Translations under genes and position numbers: made by a program
In this document: piece by piece, positions 14,215 through 27,264 of the stretch
Layout of the letters: every line of letters begins with the position of its first letter
Position numbering within the stretch: position 1 is the first letter of the stretch
Source: Motacilla alba alba
Taxonomy: Eukaryota > Chordata > Aves > Passeriformes > Motacillidae
DNA length: 64,000 bases
Direction: 5' to 3'
Assembly (NCBI RefSeq): GCF_015832195.1
Contig: NC_052017.1
Location: forward strand, 10,058,790-10,122,789
The notes under the pieces: model-generated
Told to the model about the DNA's origin: nothing
Database searches by the model: none
Seen by the model: only the letters and a program-made list of their open reading frames with translations

Positions 14215-14640
14215 TGGCCATTGTGGGTGGAAAACTGAGTGTATCCTTGACTCAAAGGATGGTGGGAATGGTAAAGTCCAACTAGTGACCAGTTTCTAGC
14301 AGTGTCTGAGGGACTGACAGTGGGGCCAGCACTGATGGATATCTTCATGAATCACCTGAACAGTGGGACAGAATATGTCCTCAGCAAGGTTGTGGGTGGG
14401 ACCAAGTAGGTCAATATGCTGGAGGAATGGTCTGCCAGGAGCCTCCTGAAGCTCAGAATGACAAGCATGAAGTCCTGCATCCCCTACAGAATAACCCTCT
14501 AGAAATATCTGGAATTGAGGGCTGATTGGCAAGGAAGCAGCTTTGCCAAAAAAACCCTGAGGGCTCTGGTGAACCCAAGTGGGAAACACAAGTCAGTGTA
14601 TGGCCCTGTGGCAGGGAGGGATGGCTGCACACAGCTCTGT
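14215..14640 (+). mobile_element. CR1 LINE fragment (reverse transcriptase end, decayed)
   Basis: The plus strand follows, in order, the familiar course of the avian CR1 ORF2 3' part: the equivalents of 'ctgatggatatcttcatgaa', 'gtcctcagcaaggttgtggg', 'gaagtcctgcatcccctaca', 'gctgattggcaaggaagcag' and 'ccctgagggctctggtgaa'. Many substitutions and frame breaks show it is a dead copy. The 5' boundary is approximate, and I see neither the CR1 3' tail nor its terminal short repeats just downstream, so the fragment is truncated at both ends. The identification is by memory of the CR1 consensus. A RepeatMasker run would confirm the family and the divergence. Confidence 0.72.
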
Positions 14641-16951
14641 TACCATGTAGACAGCAGGCTTATGGAAATTATTATTTCCCTCTCTATGGCATTTTTGACA
14701 ACATTTTTAGAATATTGTACCTGTCTCACACAAGTCTATAGGAGGAATGCCACAGAAGGTTAGATGGAGTCTTGATGTTTTCATGTGATCAACTTCATTG
14801 CACCAATTAATGACATTTCAGCCTACAGATCTCCATCAGGAAAGAAGGCGCCCTCAGAAAATAGTGAGTTTGATACTGATTGCTCAAGATAGTATGAAGT
14901 AAAATCTTTTACAGAATTTAGAAATTTCTCTTTTGATTATTCAGGCTGTTCACATCAAAAAGTACTCTATTCAAATGTTTGAGCAAAGCAGTTCAGTTGA
15001 TGGTCAAGGTTTTATCTAACCATGGACCATAAGGTGTTGCAGAACAGTCATCTGATCAAGAAAAGAGAAATAACCTGTTATTCATGCTAATGACCATACA
15101 GCCAGTCTCTCTGAATCATAATGATTAATCATCCCATGGAACAGGTGTAATGAATTATTCCTGAGTTATTATCAGGATTTCAAACATGTATGAAAACATG
15201 CAAAAAACAATTACAAGTGGCAGGCAGCAAAGGAAAACAATGGCAATAATTTGTTCATATAATATGTCTGTACACTAAATTGGCCTGAAATCTATTAATT
15301 AGATGTTCACAGTAATTTCTTCATGCAAACTGATTCATAACACTGTTGCCAATTCTTCCAGCCACAAATGGGTCATTCTCATGGCAGCACAGCTCTATTT
15401 ATCTTGGCCACCGCGCCAGGAGCAGAAGCACAGGCAGTAAGGCCAAAGCTGAATGAGGATTTACACACTTTTATTGAGAAATTTATTTTTTCAATTTGCC
15501 TAAATCATCATTTACTTTATGTGCTGCAATATTGCTATCATCAGCATTAATAAATAATCTTGGCTTCAGCCTCCAGGTTGTGAGATTGATATGTACCATG
15601 CTCATGTTCCTCCTCCCTTGTTTTTTTCATTTCTAGCATATGCCAAAGCCCAAATTTCAACATTTTCTCCACCCCTTGTGGATTATTGATTTATTTAAAA
15701 GGAGAGGGAGATAGGGAGAAGAGAGGTGATATTTTCACACCATCACTGGAGAACAGGAAGCAAACCAAAGAAGGAAAAGGCACAGGGTCCAGCAGCTACT
15801 GAAGCTGCTGATCATCTGCTGCAAGGATTGCACTCCAGGCAAGATTAGGAAGGTTGCCAGCAGGACAGGTAAATAAACAGCCTCCACCAAGGAAGATTCC
15901 CCATCCCCTATGCAGTGTTCACATATCTGCTTGATTCTTCTGCTACCCACTGATCCACAGTAAGTGTTCAATGGCAGTGAGTACATAATAGTCAAGAGGA
16001 GGAAATAACTAATTTGCTTGTGGTTCATTGAGAACTTTGCCAAAGCATCAGTCAATCCTGTTATAGTCAATGATGTGTAAAGAAACAAATGGTCTTCAGT
16101 AATGACAAAAAAAGCAAAACTGTCTTCCATAAACCCTACAAATAACATACTCTAAAAATTACTTTTTCTGCTCCAGTTAAAAAATGTGATTAAAGCTGTA
16201 TTTCTGTGTAAGAGTGAATACCCCTACATTAGTACAGGATTTGTTGCATTGAATTCATGAGTTCAGCCACACTTGAGGACACAGTGTGGAGTGGCAGAAA
16301 CAGAATGCAGGTAGAACAAGAAACCTCCCCTTCCTCTGAGGGCAGAGCATGTTCCCAGGCAGGTCATTCCCATAGTGGTGGTCTGTGTGACCTTGGGTTA
16401 CCTTCCACAGCACATGCCCAAAGCCTAGCTGCAATAAGCAAAATTGATTAAATGAAGGCCATTCCTAGTGCATCCTGAAATTGATGACAAAGTTTTCCTT
16501 GAAAATGGATTGGATTAAGCCTTTTTCTTGCACCTGAGTTTGAAAAGGCTGGTACTATCATCAAAGCTAGTTCAAAACTGTTTTCCTGCATGAACGTCCT
16601 GCACAATCTTAAGCAATCACATCACCTGCCCTTTGAATTTTTCTTACTGGCTGTGAAGAATAGCATTTTTCCATTACCTCTTACCTGAACTTCATTACAA
16701 CAATAATTACATTATTATTTTCAAGACTCTGACATGGGCCAGAAAAGCAGTACATCTAAGGAGACAGCTGAGAAGTTTATAAAGGAAGACACCCTGTCTT
16801 CTCCAAGAAATACACAGTGGTTATTGCAGATAAATTAGAGTCATTCCAACTTCTGTTCATGTGCCACAGTTTTAACAGCAATGAAGAGATGCAGTGTGAG
16901 ACATATGAGTTTGCTGTTTGCTTGCTGTTATTTAGAATTTTTAAAAAAATA

Positions 16952-16977
16952 AACACATACACATACACACACACACC
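16952..16977. repeat. CA dinucleotide microsatellite (interrupted)
   Basis: A CA/TACACA run is followed directly by an A-rich, C-punctuated stretch to about 17,023. It is low-complexity sequence. The valine/cysteine- or threonine-rich frames through it are artefacts. Confidence 0.9.
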
Positions 16978-17227
16978 AAGGGAAAAAAACCAAAAAAAAA
17001 TCCCAGAAAAAAACCAGAAAATAAATCACACCAAGTTGCACAAATTGGTGATTGATATTAGGAAAATGCATTGAAACAGCTCCTGGTAGGCACCAGGAGG
17101 CTCTGCCCATCTGGCCCTGGCTCCTCCAGTGCATTCAATGCTGCCAGGAATCCAAATCTGTAATTACAGCTACCCAGTGCATGAAACACCCACGCTCCTT
17201 TGCCTTCTATTTTCTGTATTCACACAG

Positions 17228-17505
17228 AACAGCCTCTCCTGCAGCTGGCTGCTCCTTCAGAGCCCACAAAGCCCGAGGCACACGCCGTGTACGTGACGGG
17301 GCACCCCGAGCCTCAGGGCCCCATGCTGAGATGCCCCACTCGGGCTCCAGCCTCCTTGCCCAGCGCCTGGCTGCTCCTCACATGCCCCCACTGTCTCCCC
17401 ACTCTCTGCAAAAGCTACAGGGACAGCACGGAGCTGGCTCCTCACAGGGACCGTGCTCCTGCAAATGCAGTGCCAGGCGGGAAGGCAGCCTGGTATTTCA
17501 AGTGA
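17228..17505 (+). other. GC-rich open segment behind a splice-acceptor-like site (hypothetical exon)
   Basis: A pyrimidine-rich run ending CACACAG (to 17,227) is followed by a segment open in the frame that ends at the stop 17,503-17,505. In this frame the third codon positions are mostly G or C, as in avian coding exons, and the stretch keeps several CpG sites (for example around 17,275-17,300). An overlapping second frame is also open, which weakens the case. I recognise no domain, and I see no clear AATAAA shortly downstream. It may be a terminal exon, a noncoding-RNA exon or simply a GC-rich patch. Confidence 0.12.
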
Positions 17506-18959
17506 CCCAGTGACAAATCATTGGTTATTAGGGAGCAGCCCAATGCCAACAGAGCGCTGCAGGCACAGGATCCTGAGCCAGATGAGAACACAGCAAGCAA
17601 AGAGCACAAAAGCATCGTGACCAGAATCTGAGATGCAGAATCTGATGATGGACTGCAGCCCTTCCAAGGAGATGAACTGCCAGCAGCATTAATGAAATGC
17701 AAGTACGTAACTTATGGCACAGAGCACTAGAAGTATTGAACTGAGAAAGGGAAACATTTCCACAGCCATGAAGGGCTACAAAAAAAGCTGGGATTTATAG
17801 CAAACAGCTCCTAGTGCAGAAGCACAGCTCCTTGATAGTATTTCCACGTGAAGAGCAATGATTGGTGTCACATATCAGGTAACTGCAGACAGTGCAACTA
17901 CTTCTCTTTCTCTTCTGCAACTCCTAGGTCAGAGGCTGGCCCCTTTGCTTTTCTGATGAAGCTTCCAAAATCTTAGGAGGAATCCCCTTCTCAAATACAA
18001 GCTCATTGCTCAGATCTAACCTCGCTGGAAGTCTGCTCTGGCTACAGTCTGTAGAGCACCTGTTAAACACCACATCTACAAGGTTGTTTTGTTCCTCTGA
18101 GTTTATCAGTGGAAATACCCATTTTGTTTAGATGCATTCATTGCTGGAATCTATGCAACTACAGCAAGGGTCACAGAAGCACACTGGTATCTAGACATAA
18201 TCTTAGACGCTGAGGATCAATACACATATCTGGTACTCCTCAACCCTATCTCCCTTTCCTTAAAATGAGATGGAGAAGCCAAGAACACAACTGCTGCAGT
18301 GCTATTGCTAACAGCTTTGAGAAATGCTCCTGCCTGGGAAGAACAGCAATGGATTTCTGCAGTATCTCAGACACTGAAGTGCTTTCTGTTGTCAGATTCT
18401 GTAAGAAAAATATGTCTTAAGGGGGAAGCTATTTCAAAACAATGCAGCAACTTGTGAATTAGGAAAAAGAAAATCCCAGCAAATGTAAATTTCCCACCTT
18501 TCTCAGTAGAAAACCTGGCTGCTGCAGTTCATTGTTTCTGAAATTCTTCTATTAGTCTATGCACTGCTGCAGATGTCTCTGCTGGTATCGAGGCCCTATT
18601 CTATATATTCACATTCATATAAATGTGAAGAGACATCACGTCATGTTAGGGAAGAAAACCCACAGAAGTTACAAGTAGGAGTACAAAAATATTAGTGACA
18701 AGACAGAAACTACAAGGACTGCTGTAGAACTGCCTTGGTTCATCAATATTACCTTTACATTCTTCATCTCATTGTAATTTTACGTGGTGTGCGTTACAAT
18801 GTGATATTTTATGATTCCAAGGTTACAGAATTCCTGATTTCAGCATCCCATCACATAAAATAACCATGTTCTAAAATAAAAATCTCTTCCTGACGTTCCT
18901 GTGGCTGTAAGTCTACACTTATTTCCTTCACTTCAAGCTTTGCAGAACAATTGCTGCAA

Positions 18960-19230
18960 TTTTCTCAGCGAAGAAATAGAAAACAAAGAATTAGTATCAA
19001 ACGTTGGGAGATCAATTTTCACAGACCCCATTGCTTGATAATTTAAATGCTAAGTACTGCAGCCAATTAGTCTAGACTGAAGTATTTGATGGGGGCAAAA
19101 TTTAGGTTAACAAATACTGCATAATATTATCTGAATAATATAGAGCAGACTTCCTACAAAGATGAATTTTGAATCTGCCCATTATATGAAACAGGTGCAA
19201 AGAGTGCGTGGGAGAGGTGAATTCATCCCT
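18960..19230. promoter_or_regulatory. Possible conserved noncoding block
   Basis: The block is unique sequence with no simple repeats and a high density of homeodomain-type cores (TAATTT, CCAATTAG, GTTAACAAA). It resembles developmental enhancers in composition only. No alignment was available, so conservation is not shown. Confidence 0.15.
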
Positions 19231-22200
19231 CCTCTAAATGGCAGTATAAAATAAAATTAGGATATAAAATTTGGGGGTGTCTCACAGGGCAGTTTTTAAT
19301 TATATACTTAGCAGCATCTTTGCATATAATCATTACCTCAGCCTCCTCGTTTGCATGTATATATTCTTTTGTGCCATGATCAAAGAACAAAGGTTAAATC
19401 CTTCTGATACTCTATTCAAGCAGTGAAAATTGAAAACAGCTATTTTGAGGCTTTGAGCTTTTTTTTGTGTTTTCCAACTGTCTGTATAATCTGCTTAAAA
19501 TTCTATTTACTTGTTAAACCACGTATTCATAGTGTGATATTGCAGAGCACAGGTGAACCAGCAGAGCTTTAAGAAGCACCCTTTCAATGGTCCTCCCATG
19601 GAAGAGGGAGAAACAAAATGAGGTCTCCAGCTGGGACACTGGCTGGCTGCTAGAGGACTTCCACCAGATCTTCACCCCTCCCATTCTTCTCCTGCACCCA
19701 GTTTTGGTCTGCATGAAAGGGATTGGTATGGAAACACTGGAATTGCTGTCTAGTCCTTTGTTGTCATGCTTGTGGCACACAAATGAAGTCCCTTCTCTGT
19801 CCCAAGTGCAATGGACAAACATCCAGCCTTGGCAGCTGGGGAGGATGGGAATTGATGGAGAGGCAGAGCCATCCTGGTGTCAGTGAGGAATGATGAGACT
19901 GGGTCTGCTGGGGCCATGGGGCTACCTTCTGTCACTTCCCTCCCAGAAAATGTCTGGCTTGTGAGTTTTTCTTCTTCCTCTATTGCCACTTTTATGAACA
20001 TCAAGCTGTGTGTTATGGCCATTCAGTATTCCTGGCTACCTCTGAGGAAATCCTCAGTGCCCAGTTAGAATTCCTGGCTTGTGTTTGGGCTAGGTTAACA
20101 CTGAAAATAACCCATGTACTGCAAACTTCCTCTTCTTTCTAAACAGAAGCTGGCAGGACCTGAGCAAGGGTGGAAAGCTTTAGAATAAGACAAGGGAAGA
20201 TGAACTACTGAGTAAATGAAAGGCACATGGCATGGAAACAATGCCATTCCTCATTTTAACAAAACCTGGACAGATGCATTTCTGTAACACATCCAGCTCA
20301 TCCTTGTGCCACATTGCCAAAACCAAGAGAACATTGACATAGAGGGTGTCAACACACAAATACCACATTCACACAGTCACAGCACCAAGTATTTCAAGGT
20401 TCATCTAGCACCAGATAGCTAAATTCACCTGCCATCCCAACCTTTCAAACTGACTCAAATGCTCAGTGCTGGAGAAAACCTCTTCCTTTTTCCAATCACA
20501 ATAAAACAATAGCCCCTGAAGGCTATTGCTCTCTTTCTGGGTTAGTAACCACCTTTTAGTCAAGAAAATTTTAACAGTTTAAGCTGTTACTTTGCAGACC
20601 TGCAAAAATTAAAAGATACCAGATCAGCTCTTACCTACAACCTCCTGATGATCTGAAAACATGGAATAAAGTTCCTTTCTGTCCCAGGCACACAACCTTT
20701 AATATCAGTTATGAACAGCACAACAGCAGGGTATGGTGCAGGGCTGGGCAGCTCCAACAACTATTTCTGTTGCACCACAGTCCATTACAAAGAGGATGGC
20801 CAAGTTCAACCTTTCTCAACAGACCCATGGCTCAGGTCTGCCACAAGATGTATTTGAAATTTCAGTTACCAAAGGGCTACTTGGATTTTCACTGATAATT
20901 AATTCCTTTCCATTATGAACACATAGAAAGATAATAATGGGTGGATTGACTGGAAAATACTACATTTAAAAAAGGTTTTTGGCTAGTAAAAGGCTCTGGA
21001 GAGCTCTTCACTGGACACATTTCATCCTTTTACACTGGTAGCCCTTTAGATAGATTCATTTTGTCCAAGTTTAGTCTACTGAAGATTTGCTGGGGGTAAA
21101 GTGAGGATGACTCGGGAGCAACACTCACATGCACAGTTCAGCTTCATCCTCTTCCACACCCTTCCTTTAGATGAGTTGGAGATTAGGAATGAGCAGCAGA
21201 GAAGGAAGCCCAGCAGGATGTGAAACACCAGGTGAGGCTCTCTGGCTACGCTGCTCAATATTAATAGCTTTTTGGAAAGAAAGAAGAATTTGAACATCCT
21301 ATTTCTGTCATGCAGTGCCAAGGCAGACATGGATTTTGGATGGAGATGTTGGAGCATGTCTTTTTACTCCACCAATTCAGTCCTTCTTTCAAGAAATGTT
21401 TCCACCATATGGTGGAAAGAGCCATAAAATCGCAGAAAAATATAATCTGGATATTTAGTCAACTGCTGTTTCCAGAAATGGTGGCATCCTCAGTCATATA
21501 GGAAAAAGGCAGCAAAAGTAGGGCTTCACCTGCAAGTCTAAAGGCCTTCTGGCATTCTGGCCTCTTCAGAAGACTGGCTGAAACTAGGTTAAAATCTTCA
21601 ATTAAAAAATGTCAATTCACTGAATATATATTCAGGATTATGATGTTAAAGAACACCCATTTGCAGCTTTTGACCCTTTCCATCTAAATACCAAAGGTCT
21701 GATTTTTATTATTTTAATTATTGTGTCCACACACAGACACAACCCTTCTCCTGAAGGAGGGCTGCCAATGCTGAGGGACATCTGGAAAACAAGCTACTTA
21801 GCAAAGGAAGAGCCTATAAGCTAGAACAATATGAAAGAAATTATCCAAAGGGCAGCACGTCATGCACTCTACACTACTGGAGTACGACTGTCACTGTAAA
21901 TTTTCCCTCATTTTCCCCCTAAGAGCTATCAGTATGTCTTGATGACTGCAAAGGCACACATTGGCATGTGTCTCCTGCCTTCCAACACCTTCCCAACGTT
22001 TCAGGTTTCCTACACAGCACCTGTCTGAAGTTCCTGCTTCCTTCAGCACCTGCCTCCTACATTCAGAGGAGAAGCTACAGTGCACTGCAGCACACAAATT
22101 TTATACAAAAAAAAAATTTACATGAAATTACTTTTGGAGACATAGAAAGAAAACTGAGAGAATAAAGCCAAAAGAGCCAACATTCTAGGAAGACAGAAGT

Positions 22201-22689
22201 GTACAAAATATACTCTAAGTATAAACTCCTTCATATTAAAACCCTCAATTTAAACCCCTTCATAAAGCAAACAAACAAAGCAAAATGCAAAGTGATACAA
22301 TGCAGCGTAATTCAAGCCTAATGTTGCAAACACTAAAAAATCAGCAAATTAAGTAGATGCCTCATGTGGCTCTTTCACTATACTGTGCATAGAGAGCAAC
22401 TTGGAAAAATATAGTAAAAATTTGCATGTTTTCCTCCTCAGGATGGCAAAATTTTAGTCTGATGATCTTTTATCATTTCAGAAAAAAATCATGTGCCATA
22501 AAACGAATAGCAAGAAGGAACTAATTAGAGTTTGCACCTATGCAGAAAACACAATTCAATCTCCTAAATAATTAAAAGCATTTCTAAATGTCAGCTTTTC
22601 TTATCGCTATCAAAAAAAAAAATCAGTTTATATTGCAGCTGAGATTAATATTTTTAGTATCTGAATGGAAACAAATGTCTGTTAAACTG

Positions 22690-22900
22690 TGTGATGGCCT
22701 ACAGCTTTATAAATAACCACATCCCCTCGTTGCCAGTTGCAGCGATGACTACGGATGCAGCATGCTAAGTTATTCCATCACGAGTCACACGCTCGCGGGA
22801 GCACTGCAAAGTGAAGATCAAGGTTAAATAGTTAGCAGGGATTTCTAAGAGGGAAGATGGCCGTGTGACCTTGGAGCTCTGACAGGCTCCGATCCAGGGA
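22690..22900. promoter_or_regulatory. CpG-retaining unique block, possible enhancer
   Basis: Within A/T-rich surroundings this block keeps a run of CpG dinucleotides, including CTCGTTGCC, GCGATGACTACGG, CACGAGTCAC and CGCTCGCGGG. It also has an AAGGTTAAATAG-type element. CpG is normally lost in methylated vertebrate DNA, so retention hints at constraint or low methylation. No open frame of note crosses it. Confidence 0.2.
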
Positions 22901-25900
22901 AACACGGCATGGAAGGAATCAGATGTTACCCATGTTCTTCACGGGAGATACAAAGCATTTTGTGTCTAAAAGGCCAACTAGGAAAGTCAAGAGTTCACAG
23001 CAAACAGTGTGCTGTTTCTAAAAGTTCCTCACATTAACTTGCTACAGGATAGGTGCTATACCCCCAAATTCAGTAGTTGTGCTCATCTGATATAGAAAAC
23101 TCTCCTGCACTGAAACCCTAATGGAGGCAGCTTTGAAAAAGACCCACAGCACCTATTTTGACTAGAAGGTGTGCAGCTGCTTTGCAGTACTTCCCAAAAA
23201 ACCAGCCCCATTCTCATGAATGGTTTCCCAATGTGAGCTGATTAATATTGCAGCTAACAGCACTGCCCCAAACTTCGCCTGGAATTTCCTCCCTCCAACT
23301 GTTGCACTAAAGATGCGTTTTCACAATCCAGGCACGAAGGTGACTTCTGCCAAGCAGAGGAAGGGACTGGAGCTTGACAGGGCGCCGGCTCCCCTTGGCT
23401 CATTCAGGGGCCAGAAAAGCAACTCGGCGAGGCTGTGTGTTACAGAGAGCCCAAGGAAAGAGGCCAGGAAACTTCATGCTGGGATTTTTCCCAGGTTTAA
23501 CTCTGTGTATTCATCCACAGCTTCCCATGGGCCAAAGCAAAGCTGAGACTGCCTGGTGTGGCTGCAGACCTGGTAGCAGGCACAGCCCTATGTTCTGTCC
23601 AAGTCCTCTTCTCCCGGCAGATTCCTGCTGTCCTTCCCTCCTGTCCTCACCTCCTACCTCATCCACACCCTCCCAACATTTGCTTCGAGCAGCCTAAGTA
23701 CCCCCTCCCAGAAAGATACCTCTTGAGAGGCTTAAAAACTTGGCAAAAATTAGGGTATGTTTCCACAGAAAAAGATTTTTAAAAGGTAAGACCCTGTTAT
23801 GGGTTACTGATATGTAAAAAAAAAAGCATGGGTTTAATGGGTAAAAAGAAATTCCACCTTGTTCTTTATTTCAGAAACAGCCTGAACAGTTCTGGAGGCA
23901 GTTTTCACACTGGAAGCTGTTCCAATGGAAATCTTGGTGTAGCCAAAATTGAAAGGAAGCTCCGCTACAACTTCCAGCGGTATTTCCATTAGTTTTATTA
24001 CCCCTATCTCTACTTAACACAACGCCCTTAAAAATTATTAAAAGCAGTAAAATGTCTCTTTTTTTCCTTCCTTGTCTAAGGAAGAACACAACGTTAACCA
24101 AACCAATTTCTTTAAGTAAAATGACACTTTGGACATTCATTCTAATTTGACAACCATTTAGTTTGCTTTCCAATCAACACCCTCTGTGTTTCTAACTACA
24201 TGTAACACAGCATGGCTGAGCATGACCCGTGCTTACATTTTCTAAGCCCAACTCACTCTGCTTTCTGAACTGTTAAAAATTAGAACTGCTAAGAAGAACA
24301 AGAAAAAAAACCTCTACAATTTGTTTCTAAATTATTATCAGAAAAAGGCAAGTTTCAGATCACTCCAACTTTAATAACTATTGCCAGAGTTGTTTCTACC
24401 CATTAGGAGTTGTCAGCAGATTGGTTTCACATAATGGGCAGCCAAACTCAGCTTCACTGAACAGCATTTCCTTGGGAAAAAAAGGGTTTGCAAAAACCTT
24501 CATGTGGTGCAAATGAACAGTATGCATGCAGTAACATGTACTTCAAAAATGAAACGCAATCTGCTCACAAAACTGGGGTATATAGTTTTGTTCTCCTACT
24601 TTTTTAGTAATTCTTGTTGTCTAGCCGTGTATTCCAATTGGCAAAAACAATACAACCAATATCCTGAGATAGCAGAATTTTGCATGAAATACATAAATAA
24701 CACTACATTGAAAAAAAACTTGATTTTTTTTTCTTTTAAGTATAGCTCCAACTCTTTTTCTAAGGAGATCAAGAGTTTGACATACTAAATCATAATAAGA
24801 CATGGAGAAAAACAGCTTTTCAAAAATAAAAAATAACCAAACTATATCCCAAACTGCTTCCCTACCTGCTGGGCTATTTGTTTCATAGCCAGAGCAGAAC
24901 AAAGGGTTATATAGTCTGAACAACAAGCTACGACACTTGTAATTCAGCTCATCTCTCTTATCCTGACAGAAAGCTACTGGGAAATGTATGGTGACTTCGT
25001 TTTTTTTTTGGTTTTTTTTCCTAATTAATTCAAAAAATTGAACTGGAACTAAAGGAGGAGAAAGATTAAGTGAGCTGTAGCAGAGGTACTCCTGCCCTTC
25101 ACATGCTGCATCCTGGGATGCCTTGCTAGGAGAAGGCTGCCCCGACCTCATAGAGAGATGTGAATGCTCTGCACTGGGCTGAAGATTGAAGCTCTAATTA
25201 GGTACCTGTGGGAGAGCAAGGAGTCTCCCTCTCCCCCTCTGCCTGGTGATGCCCAGGAGCCTGAGAGCAGCCATAGAAAGCCATTGCAGCACATCAATGC
25301 AAAGGGCTCTCTTGGCAGCCTCAATAGTTGCTATTTCCCCTTTATACTATTAATGTGGGGTGTGCATGTCCGTGTGTGTTTGTGTTTTCCTTCTGTTATA
25401 AACTGATTTTAACACATGAACAAAGCCTGGGGTGAAGTGATAGGAAAGGTTTGGAGGAGGATGCTTTTGAAGAATGGGGTTTGATAGCTGGATCTCTGAA
25501 CATCTGTTATTTGTATATGGTCTCGTTTACACTAAAGAGGAAATACAAGAGTAAGACAGCAATTCATGGATACAGGAGCGGTGTCCACAAGCAGATGGGG
25601 ATGCCTGTCCTGCTCTATTTGGTGTCTGGGTCTGGGTTTAGCAGCTTGCTCAGAAGCAAAAGAGCCTTAGTCCCCTCCTCATGCTTCATGTACGCCATTC
25701 CTTTACAGAAACAGTGCCTGCAGATGAACACTGGCTGCCAAAAATGTGACAAATTCAAACAGACAAGCTCTTGTAATTACCAGAGAAATCTGTATACAAA
25801 GGAGGAAAGGCAACTATGCTCCATGGGAAAAAAAAAAAAAAGAAAAAAAAGCCCAAACATCATACATGAAAACAAGACAAAGGGAGCTATTGTTGAAATG

Positions 25901-26638
25901 AGTCTTGCCATTTCCCAAAACATTTTATTTTCTTTTTTCCCTTAGGCTTTAAGAGTCATCTAATACCTTTTTTTCCTTGTAAAAATAAAGTCATTCTGTA
26001 TTTCTTCTATCTGGGAGAGAGAAAATAAGAAATAAGAAAATTAGCCTCTCCACCAACCCTGTCCCATGCAGCGCACGAGTCTAAAGAAAATGTAACTTCC
26101 CATCTGAAAATATCTGAATTCAGAAAAAAAACAGTATCACAAAACTACTAAAGGCATGGAGTCGCCCTACTAAGCCCTACTCAGCAGTACAAATTTAATA
26201 ACCACCCCACTGCCTCAGAATCAATATCCAAGACTTTTTGTTGCAGGCACAAGCAGCAGAGCAGTAGGTCAGCCCGAAAGGCTTCAGCCTTCATACAGGA
26301 ATTACCTTTATTCAAACAACACTGAAAGATTCAACTGGAAAATTTTCATCGTGTTTCTGAACCTCTTCTCATGATTTTGCACTTTACAGATGGCAGTGCC
26401 TCCTGCCCTGCCCCAGCATCCTGCAGCAGATCACGCTCCCAAATGCAAAGGCAGCACCATCCCATTCCCATGGCCAGACAGACTCTCCCATCATCCTGGT
26501 AACACCCATTATATCACACTCTTATCACCATTATTACTGAAAGCTGATTTGAAAAAAATGACTTTGTCATCTCATGGTTCCATTGTTAATCATTAGCAAG
26601 AACTCGCTTAGTTTCTGACCTCATCCAAATTTACCCCT

Positions 26639-26685
26639 CTTTTTTTTAAACCATTCCCTTTTTTTTCTTTTTTTTTCTTTTTTTA
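26639..26685. repeat. T-rich low-complexity tract
   Basis: T runs broken by single C residues and by AAACCATTCCC. This is a polypyrimidine tract without an obvious adjacent exon. Confidence 0.85.
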
Positions 26686-26961
26686 CTTACTCCTTGAAGT
26701 AACTCTGAATCTAACAGGTTCCATTCAGTATCTACGTGAACAGCAGAAAATACCAACGTGGCCATTTTTCTCTAGTGAAGTTTTCTATTTTATCTCAGGT
26801 TTGTAGGTAGGATTTCCAAGAGAATTCCACTCTGCTCAACAGATATACATACAGCTTTTACAGGTCGTTCTGTTATGGGTAATGTACCTACCACACCACT
26901 CCAAAATGATGCCAGCATGCCAAAAATGCAGTGCTACTACTTGGAGACTATTTCATAATGC

Positions 26962-26967
26962 ATTCAT
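26962..26967. repeat. Probable 5' target-site duplication of the solo LTR
   Basis: ATTCAT lies immediately before the TGT that starts the LTR. It matches ATTCCT after the 3' end at five of six positions. Six bases is the usual duplication for class II (ERVK-like) elements. Confidence 0.5.
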
Positions 26968-27264
26968 TGTGGCTTTCACATTCTCTGAAAAAATCCCTTT
27001 GCCCAGGATTTTTCTCCTGGGAAGCTGAGAAGACTCAGAGAAAAGGAAAACAATTCTTATCTCATTTGCTTCTCCTGTGTTGTGCTCCTCTGGAATGTGT
27101 TTGGAGATTGTTTACCCACAGGTGATTGTTTCATTGGACTCTGCTGAGAGTTGTTTTGACTCTTTGGCCAATCAGGGCCAAGCTGTGTTGGGACTCTGCA
27201 AAGAGTCACGAGTTATCATTATTATCTTTTTAGCATTCAGTAAGTATCCTTTCTGTATTCTTCA

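Larger units (their letters stand above)
14641..26638. other. Gene-free stretch with GC-rich patches
   Basis: No gene can be supported. GC-richer patches occur at about 17,090-17,500 and 23,330-23,700, with several CpG sites each, and have low stop density on more than one frame. Sub-blocks 18,960-19,230 and 22,690-22,900 look like possible conserved noncoding DNA. The longest open frame, 24,621-25,151 on the minus strand, has no recognisable domain and is A/T-driven (runs of K, N and F). Confidence 0.55.

Noticed and set aside
15735..16148. Olfactory-receptor pseudogene
   Set aside because: A loose Cys-rich resemblance only. The expected MAYDRYVAIC-type and PMY-type motifs are absent.
20395..20440. 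Minus-strand CR1 tail, because of GTTCATCTAGCACCAG
   Set aside because: The match is too short and the expected neighbouring bases are missing.
24621..25151. 176-codon minus-strand frame
   Set aside because: Low-complexity K/N and F-rich parts, no domain, and composition expected from A/T-rich DNA.
25451..25945. 164-codon plus-strand frame
   Set aside because: No domain; the lysine-rich part is an A-rich stretch near 25,830-25,850.
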